Part shown: piece after piece, positions 57,834 to 64,000 of the stretch
Position numbering within the stretch: the stretch's first letter is position 1
Layout: every line of letters starts with the position of its first letter
DNA from: Diphasiastrum complanatum
Lineage: Eukaryota; Streptophyta; Lycopodiopsida; Lycopodiales; Lycopodiaceae
DNA length: 64,000 nt
Direction: 5' to 3'
Assembly: GCA_029204225.1 (NCBI GenBank)
Contig: CM055100.1
Span: 34,278,645-34,342,644 of the forward strand
Notes under the pieces: model-generated
Database searches by the model: none
The model's input: the letters and a program-made list of their open reading frames with translations, nothing else
What the model was told of the DNA's origin: nothing
Made by a program: the position numbers and the translations under genes

Positions 57834-57910
57834 AGTGCTATCAGGGCTGATTAGCATTGAGCCACACGTTTGTTTCATTAGTTGGTATCAGAGCTGATTA
57901 GCATTGAGCC
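57834..57910 (+). repeat. Duplicated copia primer-binding site
   Basis: TGCTATCAGGGCTGATTAGC at 57836 and TGGTATCAGAGCTGATTAGC at 57883 are two copies of the same junction, 47 bp apart, both followed by ATTGAGCCAC. Only the second keeps the canonical TGGTATCAGAGC. Confidence 0.75.
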
Positions 57911-57991
57911 ACTTCAATTCCAAAAGTGGTATGAGAGACTAGTTAAATAAACCAAGAGGTTATTCTACTTTTTGATTACTGTTAGTTCAAC

Positions 57992-59540
57992 ATGTCTCTT
58001 ACTAGTAACACTTCATCTTCTTCATCTAACGAAGTTAGAGTCGTTGATAGATTCAACGGATCTAACTTCTATATTTTAAAGTTGAAACTCCGGATGATGC
58101 TTATAGATAGAGATCTTTGGGATGTTGTAGATGGGTTAGGTCCCAAAACCAGACAACGGTGATCATGAATTAGCGAAGTTATGGAAAATCAAAGATCAGA
58201 AGGCCCTGACATCAATCACGTTGAATCTGGCCGACTCCCAAATATCCCACTTTACCACATGCAAATCCTCTAAGGAAGCATTAGATTTATTATAGTACCT
58301 TTATGATATTCAAGATGTAACCACAATGTTACACCCTAGAAGGAAGTTCTTTACTCTCAGAATGTCTGATTCAACAGCCATCACTTCAACAGTTTCAAAT
58401 CTTTACTAGATCAATTGTCAGCTATAGGATGTGCTATTCAAGATGATGTTGTTGTAATGGCTTTGCTTTTTCTTTACCAAAGTCTTACTTTGTTGTGATG
58501 ATCTCCACTCAACCTGACCTGACTCTTCAAAAGGTCATCAATCATCTTCTTCAAGAAGAAATGCGGAGAAAGATCAGTGATCTGTCCATCAAAGACAAAT
58601 CCCTTGCTCTATACACCAAGAAGAAAATTAACTTCAAGGGCAAGAATCAAGTGTAGAAGCAACATCAACAACAAAAGCCTGAAACTCAATCAGAGAGCAG
58701 TGGATGTAAGAGGGTTAACCACGACATCAAAGATTGTTGGATCCGTATCTACAACGAGCCTAAGAAGCGGCAACACCAACAATCGGAATCTACCAATGCG
58801 ACGAAATTCAAGGAACAAACCTATGATGAAGACAAACCTTCAAAAATGTTAATGGATTACAACAATAGTAGCAAAGCAAACTACGATAGCTGCTATTTGG
58901 ATAGTGGCATTACCCAACACATAACTCCTCAAAGAGAATGGTTTACTAAGTATGTAGCTTACACCAAAGATCAATTTATCTACATCGGAGACTCAAGCAC
59001 CAACCGTGTAAAAGGAAAAGGAACTGTGAAGATTGCATTAGAAAATGCATGCTCTATTTTTGTTTATGATGTCCTTCATGTACCTCAGCTATCTAAGAAC
59101 ATGTTATCGATTTTTAAGATAACCGATGAGGGCTACGCTGTTACATTTTCTTTTGAACAGTGTACAATCTTCAATTAAGATACTACTCTAACAACATGCA
59201 GTCGAGTTGGAAATTTATATGTACTCTCTGACTCAATTGCACTAGCTACCACATCTCATGAAAATGTAAACAATCAAGCTTTATTGTGGCATGGTTGATT
59301 TGGACACATCAATACACGATCTCTTTCTTGCATGCCTTGTAATAATTTAGTTGATGGATTGTATTTCTCTCTTTCATTAGATTGGAAATCATTATTCTGT
59401 GAATCTTGCATTTATGGTAAAAACTTTATAAGCAGATTCCCTAGAACACATGCTCCAGTGCATGAGGGTGGGTCGGTTGTGACCCTATGGATGGGCGGAT
59501 ACGGTACGTCGTCACTGGTATGGAGTGTGCAATAACCTTC
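57992..59540 (+). pseudogene. Ty1/copia gag-protease-integrase start, truncated
   Basis: Gag starts at the ATG 57992, with RFNGSNFYILKLKLRMMLID and DLWDVVDG. After a frame shift near 58150 it continues LWKIKDQKALTSITLNLADS, the usual copia gag core. A zinc knuckle (CKRVNHDIKDCW) is readable near 58707. The protease begins CYLDSGITQHITPQREWF (LDSG active site, 58890-58930), followed by HVPQLSKNMLSI. Integrase begins LLWHG-x-FGHINTRSL near 59282 (HHCC zinc) with FCESCIYGK at 59395. The homology stops at about 59470, before the integrase catalytic core. Several stops and shifts are present. The element is cut off, with no RT or 3' LTR on this side. Confidence 0.8.
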
Positions 59541-60900
59541 ATTGCAGTCGGAGATCTTAGGGAGTTGTAACATTTACTTTCTCACCTCGTGTTCTATATT
59601 ACGTAACCAAAATCAACGATTTAGCTTACTTTCAATTGCTCAACTTTTGTTGCCTATTAGTTTATATCATATCTAACAAGTAATTTGGTCTTCTCATTAG
59701 TGGTTTTGGCTTGGATGCTCTTGAAATGCATGGATTTGCGAAAGAGTTTTAACAGTCTCAAGGGTTAGCATGGCATGGATTTTCCCTAATGCCGATTTAT
59801 GACTATACTAAGCCAACTCTAATGATTTAACATTCAGCTCGAGTAATTTATGGTTTGTTACAAGTATCAGTCTAAGTTGAACTTCGTTTAAAAGTAGGAT
59901 CCAAGCTTGAATACTCCTGAAAAACATGGATATACTCAGGGGTTTGACACCAGAGCATGACTGGATACTTTTGTAAGGATTTGTATGGCAAGGAGTTGCC
60001 CTAATACCTCTACGTGTGTGTCCTCGCTCATCCTATTGGATAGAACAATTCTCATGAATGCTTAACTTTTTTCACGCACACTATATTATGCAAATTAATT
60101 GATTGATATGGACCAATATCGGTTCACCGATCAATATGGCACTCGCCTTGATACAGTAAATAGACGGTTTGGCCTATCGCTAAAAACCTTCAATTGGAAT
60201 GGGAAGATTTCGACTATGACTTTTTTTATTGATAGTCATGTTGTTAAGTAGTGAAGCTTGTCTTGTAAATGGATAACAACTAACATTCAAAGTTGACACT
60301 TGTCTTCCTCAGATACTAACTCACGCGATTTTGTGTTGTGAGATGGTGGCAAGTACCAGCTGGATGTCTTGAAATAAGTTTTGCTTTATGATATTTTTTG
60401 TACTGTATTTTACTTTTCAGCTTTATATTTTACCTTGTTGGCTTATGAATAAAAGTTTCAAAGGGTTTGGTCTTGCTTAAGCAAGAGGAACTATGTGTAT
60501 GCTTTTAAGTCTCTCTTTGCATCCTTGGGATGCAAATTCGATTATCCTTTGGTAGGTATAGTATCAAACCTTAAACCTTTATTATGGTCATCGGCTAACA
60601 TAAGGTCTTTTCTATTTATTGTTCAGTCCATAAGATGGTTTCAAGATATGGGGATTAAATTCATTTTTTTAAGAAGTTAAAATTTTACTAAAAAAATGCC
60701 AATATTTTGAATGTTATATTCAAAAAGAAAATTAAAAATTAAAAAAGTCTTATTATGTTATACTTTACATATATGAAAGAACATAAGTTATTATTATTTT
60801 TAAATTTCCAAATTTGTTCTTATTGAACATATTCAAATGTGAACAACTTATTGAATGAAAAAAACATTCAAAATAATGTCAAAATTTCAAATTTTGAGCT
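59541..60900. other. AT-rich spacer without a recognisable gene
   Basis: Sequence between the truncated plus-strand copia element and the end of the minus-strand one. Short open frames only, for example 60495-60680, and nothing recognised. Confidence 0.4.
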
Positions 60901-61992
60901 TGAACTTCATTGTTCCTATAAAGATGCCTTGCCCATAGAAACACATCTAAATATCTTAAAGTCCATAGTGGGTAGCGCTAAATCTATCATATCAAAGCTA
61001 ATTGACAAATCTTTCTTGATTGCTTTGATGAGCTCTTCATCATTGCTTGTGATCATGAGATCATCTACATACAATATTACTAGATTGATGCTAGAGTCAT
61101 GACAAAAGTAGTAAATATTAGAATCAAAGAAAGTGCATAGTAAACTTCTAGACAAGAGGTATCTATCAAAGTGGCTATACCAAGCAAGTGATGCTTGTTT
61201 CAACCCATATAACACTTACTTCAATTTGCATATTTTGTCGTCCTTGCCTTGTACAATAAATCAAAGTGGTTATTGCATGTAGACTTCCTCTTCAAGTTCT
61301 CCATTAAGTAATGTTGATTTCACATCCATATAGTTTAGATTCCATCTAAACATAGTCACTAATGTGATGATCATAGTAAGTGTATTCCACTTGGCTACAT
61401 GAGCCGAGGTCTTCTCATAGTCTTTGCCTTAATTTTGCACATATACTTTTACGACAAGTCTTGCCTTATGTTTCACTAGGGCCCCATCTACATTATACTT
61501 GGTTTTGAACACCCATTTATTACCAATGAAACTTGAAAGCAGTGTCATTACTGCGTCTTGATCGTCTATGACTAATCCGACAACGACCATTTGCTTCAGC
61601 AGGTCCTTGAACTAGTTGATGTGATTTTGTATGGCACCATCTGTCATCTTCAAGGAGAAGAATTTTCTCTTGAGATGTAGTTTGGAAGCTATGTCGTGCA
61701 CTTCGTACAAGGTGCTCAAGATGTCTCAGACTTCCTTAGAGGTCTGAGCTTCAAACACATGGCCGATTTGCGTGTCCGATATGTTGAGGATGGTCAGCGT
61801 GAAAGCCTTTCCATCCTTTAGCTTCCATCAGGAGATTGCAGCGTCGTTTGCTTCGGGTCTTGCCTCTGCACATGTGACAACATCATACAACTCCTTAGCC
61901 ATTAGCACAATTTTCATCTTAAATTTCTAGAGATGATAATTGGCTCCATCGAGCTTGTCCACGATAGGACTGGCTTTCCCTTGGGAATCCAT
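60901..61992 (-). pseudogene. Copia gag fused to reverse transcriptase by internal deletion
   Basis: Gag starts at the minus-strand ATG 61992 (MDSQGKASPIVDKLDGANYH) and continues through TLTILNISDTQI and SKLHLKRKFFSLKMTDG to AVMTLLSS. Within four residues the frame becomes RT: KWVFKTKYNVDGALVKHKAR, LKQASLAWYSHFDRYLL and LVILYVDDLMITSND (YVDD at about 61060). Zinc knuckle, protease and integrase are absent. Four stops sit inside gag and several more in RT. Sequence similarity ends near 60901, so RNase H and the 3' LTR are missing. It could not make enzymes. Confidence 0.75.
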
Positions 61993-62078
61993 GTGGAAGT
62001 TAGTCTAAGTGATAATAATAACTATCAGTGACTTAAGAATGAAAATCTAATGCTATTTACAGAACAAGTATCAGACTT

Positions 62079-62095
62079 ACTCTGATACCATGATG
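62079..62095 (-). other. Copia primer-binding site
   Basis: On the minus strand, CCCCATCA/TGGTATCAGA: an LTR end followed directly by the initiator-tRNA-Met-type site, about 90 bp upstream of the gag ATG. The 5' LTR should therefore occupy 62091 rightwards. Confidence 0.7.
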
Positions 62096-62620
62096 GGGAA
62101 AAATGGTCCGACAACTCGGACTGGTCGAAACAATCCTACTATTGCGCGGAGGCAGTGATCAACTAATTCCCTCGGTGCGTGCACTACAACAACAATAGGC
62201 GAACACAAAAGTAAAGTAGAGCTTAATTGTCCGGTTGTTTGCAGAAGTGGAAGAGTAGACAATCAGACAAAGCAGTAAGAAAGTCAGACATGAAGACATA
62301 GTAGAAATGCATACAATTATGACATGAACTTTGAACACAATAAAAGACAGCGATTGATTCAAATTAATGTATAGAAATACAAGTCGGTTTGATGCTATGA
62401 GCACAAGACAATAGCAGACGAAACCGCATGCTCAGGAAGCTAACTCCCCTATGTAAAAGCTATATTACTGAGAATCAGTCTGAAAGAAAGAATCGATGCA
62501 TGAAAGCATCTACAATATCTGTCTCTCTGTAAATCACTATAATTGACCCACTTACTTAATTAGATTACAAGGGTCATCTATATAAAATTTACATTTGTGT
62601 AGATAAGTGTACAAAGAAGA
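62091..62620 (-). mobile_element. Probable 5' LTR of the minus-strand copia element
   Basis: Lies directly upstream of the primer-binding site on the minus strand. It contains a minus-strand TATA-like TTTATATAG near 62578. The outer end is not defined. The frames 62077-62404 have no family. Confidence 0.4.
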
Positions 62621-62689
62621 TGGCGTGGAGCCGTTGTGCCGTCTGGAGGAGATCGTGGCTGCTGATGTCATTGTCAAGTTGTTGCACAG

Positions 62690-62900
62690 TACAGGACGTG
62701 GATGTGAGAAGGCCTCGACTATTCGGAGTCGAGCGAGTCGCTGTTGTGACCAATTAAGTTGGGGTGGTCGAAAAGTCGATATGTTGGACGAGCCGGGTTT
62801 CCCCGATATGTCGGTTGAGTCGACAAGTCGGACTCCCCAATATGTCGGCCAAGGCGAGCTTCCTCGATAAGTCGGCCAACTCCGATAAGTCAAATGCCAT
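62690..62900 (+). repeat. GTCGG-rich imperfect tandem repeats
   Basis: A phrase like CGATATGTCGG or CGATAAGTCGG recurs at 20-40-bp steps (62778, 62803, 62840 and 62867, approximately). It is more GC-rich than the flanks. Short frames on both strands read through it. Confidence 0.5.
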
Positions 62901-63129
62901 TATCTTGCCTGTCTCAATAATAGAGTATTTCTGTAGATTGTGCGACAATTCATGTAAAATTGCAACGATATGAATGGAACCAGATTAACATGGGATTTAG
63001 GAGAGTAGAGGAGATAAATTCAACAATAAACACCCGCACTATCTTTGTTAGTGAAGAGATTTGTAATAATGATTGGGAGACCCAATTTAGCCTAATAAAA
63101 TCTCAAACTCACAGAAGAAGCACAAAAAA

Positions 63130-63380
63130 GGATCGCTATAAATAGTTGAAGGCATGCTAAATTTGAAAATTATTCTACGTTCATTTAATTTGGATTCTTG
63201 ACAACATCTCTTCAATAAGAGCTATTGCTTTGGTGGTTCATATGCCAACCTATACTTGAAAGCTTGATCATGCTCTATCAATAGGCCCCTATGTAATGAA
63301 TGATCAATTAGTGGAACAATTCATTCATTCTTTGCCATATTTGGTGAAGGTTTCCACATTTTGTCTAGTATCGTGATTTT
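63130..63380 (+). repeat. LTR fragment of the 50.9-57.1-kb family, opposite orientation
   Basis: Read on the plus strand it matches the minus-strand LTR sequence: CTATAAATAGTTGA (TATA box), GCATGCTAAATTTG, TTGATCATGCTCTA, AGGCCCCTATGTAATGAATGATC and TTTGGTGAAGGTTT. It is diverged and lacks both termini. Confidence 0.65.
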
Positions 63381-63718
63381 TTGTTTTTACCATATTATGT
63401 AATGTATAAAATGGGTAAAATGTTAAGCTGCTATGATTGGCCATTGGCATTATTGGTAACGAGGATGACAACTACTAGAAGCATAAGTGTGATCTTCTTG
63501 GTTTGTAGACTCGTGTGATTCCGTGTGTGGCTTGGAGTAGACATCATCGAATCCCTGGGGCAAGGTTCACATTCCACAAATCACAAATAGAAGCATGTTT
63601 ATTTGTAACTTGTGTAGATCTTCATGCAGGTAGAGCATGTTGATCTTGGTTGCCAACCTTTGAAGCAAGTTATTGCTTTTCGTCCATAGAGCCCTTCAAT
63701 AGGACAAAATGTTGCATT

Positions 63719-63850
63719 AGAGGTAATTTGTGCAATCCTAATCACCATGTGACACGGGTTGAAGGAAATGGTAAGGTGCATCAGAGGTAATTTGTGCAAA
63801 CCTAGTCACCATGTGACACGAGTTGAGGGAAATGGCAAGGTGCATGGGAA
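63719..63850 (+). repeat. Two-copy tandem duplication, period 64 bp
   Basis: AGGTAATTTGTGCAA at 63721 recurs at 63785, and both copies continue with CACCATGTGACACG and AAATGG-AAGGTGCAT. No gene is involved. Confidence 0.8.
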
Positions 63851-64000
63851 GGCCCACTCATCTCCTCTTGACATCGCTTCGAAGGGGTAGGCGAGTTACA
63901 TGGAAAGGCGCTCTAAGTGGCATGTTGGAACGCCTTTTATTTACTCGAGGTCAAAGTTCCGCTCTCATTATGAGGATTAGCTTCAAGATAGAGAGCATAC

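Overview
This is nuclear DNA of a land plant. It is AT-rich, retroelement-rich and full of long GT-AG introns. The best clues to lineage are a multi-exon SNF2 remodeler with a C-terminal PHD module, degenerate Ty1/copia and Ty3/gypsy elements with plant-type primer-binding sites, hAT transposons, and captured pieces of plant-type ABCC and EYA genes. I know of no angiosperm gene with this SNF2 plus PHD layout, so a seedless plant with a large genome (fern or lycophyte) is my inference; the species is not established. I saw no tRNA, rRNA, organellar or bacterial sequence.

Layout. 1-9.3 kb is decayed retroelement sequence: a Ty3-type gag on the minus strand (about 2.43-3.37 kb) with its primer-binding site at 4.13 kb, then a broken Ty3-type pol on the plus strand (4.5-6.75 kb), then promoter- or LTR-like sequence. 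9.4-46.6 kb is one host gene on the plus strand. I can join 28 coding exons (11310-46546) with all reading-frame phases compatible and no stop, giving about 1,017 codons, plus one tentative upstream exon. The start codon was not found. Its large introns hold an hAT transposon (about 22.7-28.0 kb), a second hAT remnant (about 42.0-43.5 kb), a Ty3 pol fragment (29.85-30.31 kb), a solo LTR (37.54-38.06 kb), copia-LTR-like repeats and several two-copy tandem duplications.

46.6-64 kb is intergenic and made of nested retroelements: a copia RT remnant joined to an LTR with a primer-binding site (49.5-50.26 kb), a GC-richer repeat array (50.5-50.93 kb), and, inserted in that array, a complete-looking but non-autonomous LTR element on the minus strand (50.93-57.07 kb). 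Then follow a truncated copia element on the plus strand (57.22-59.5 kb), an internally deleted copia element on the minus strand (about 60.9-62.1 kb), and a fragment of the same LTR family in the opposite orientation (63.13-63.38 kb).

The most interesting object is the 6.1-kb non-autonomous element. It has no recognisable reverse transcriptase or integrase, carries a decayed acidic ORF of its own, and holds fragments of two unrelated host genes: an ABCC-type (MRP) transporter transmembrane segment and the catalytic N-part of a plant Eyes-absent (EYA) phosphatase. Both are antisense to the element.
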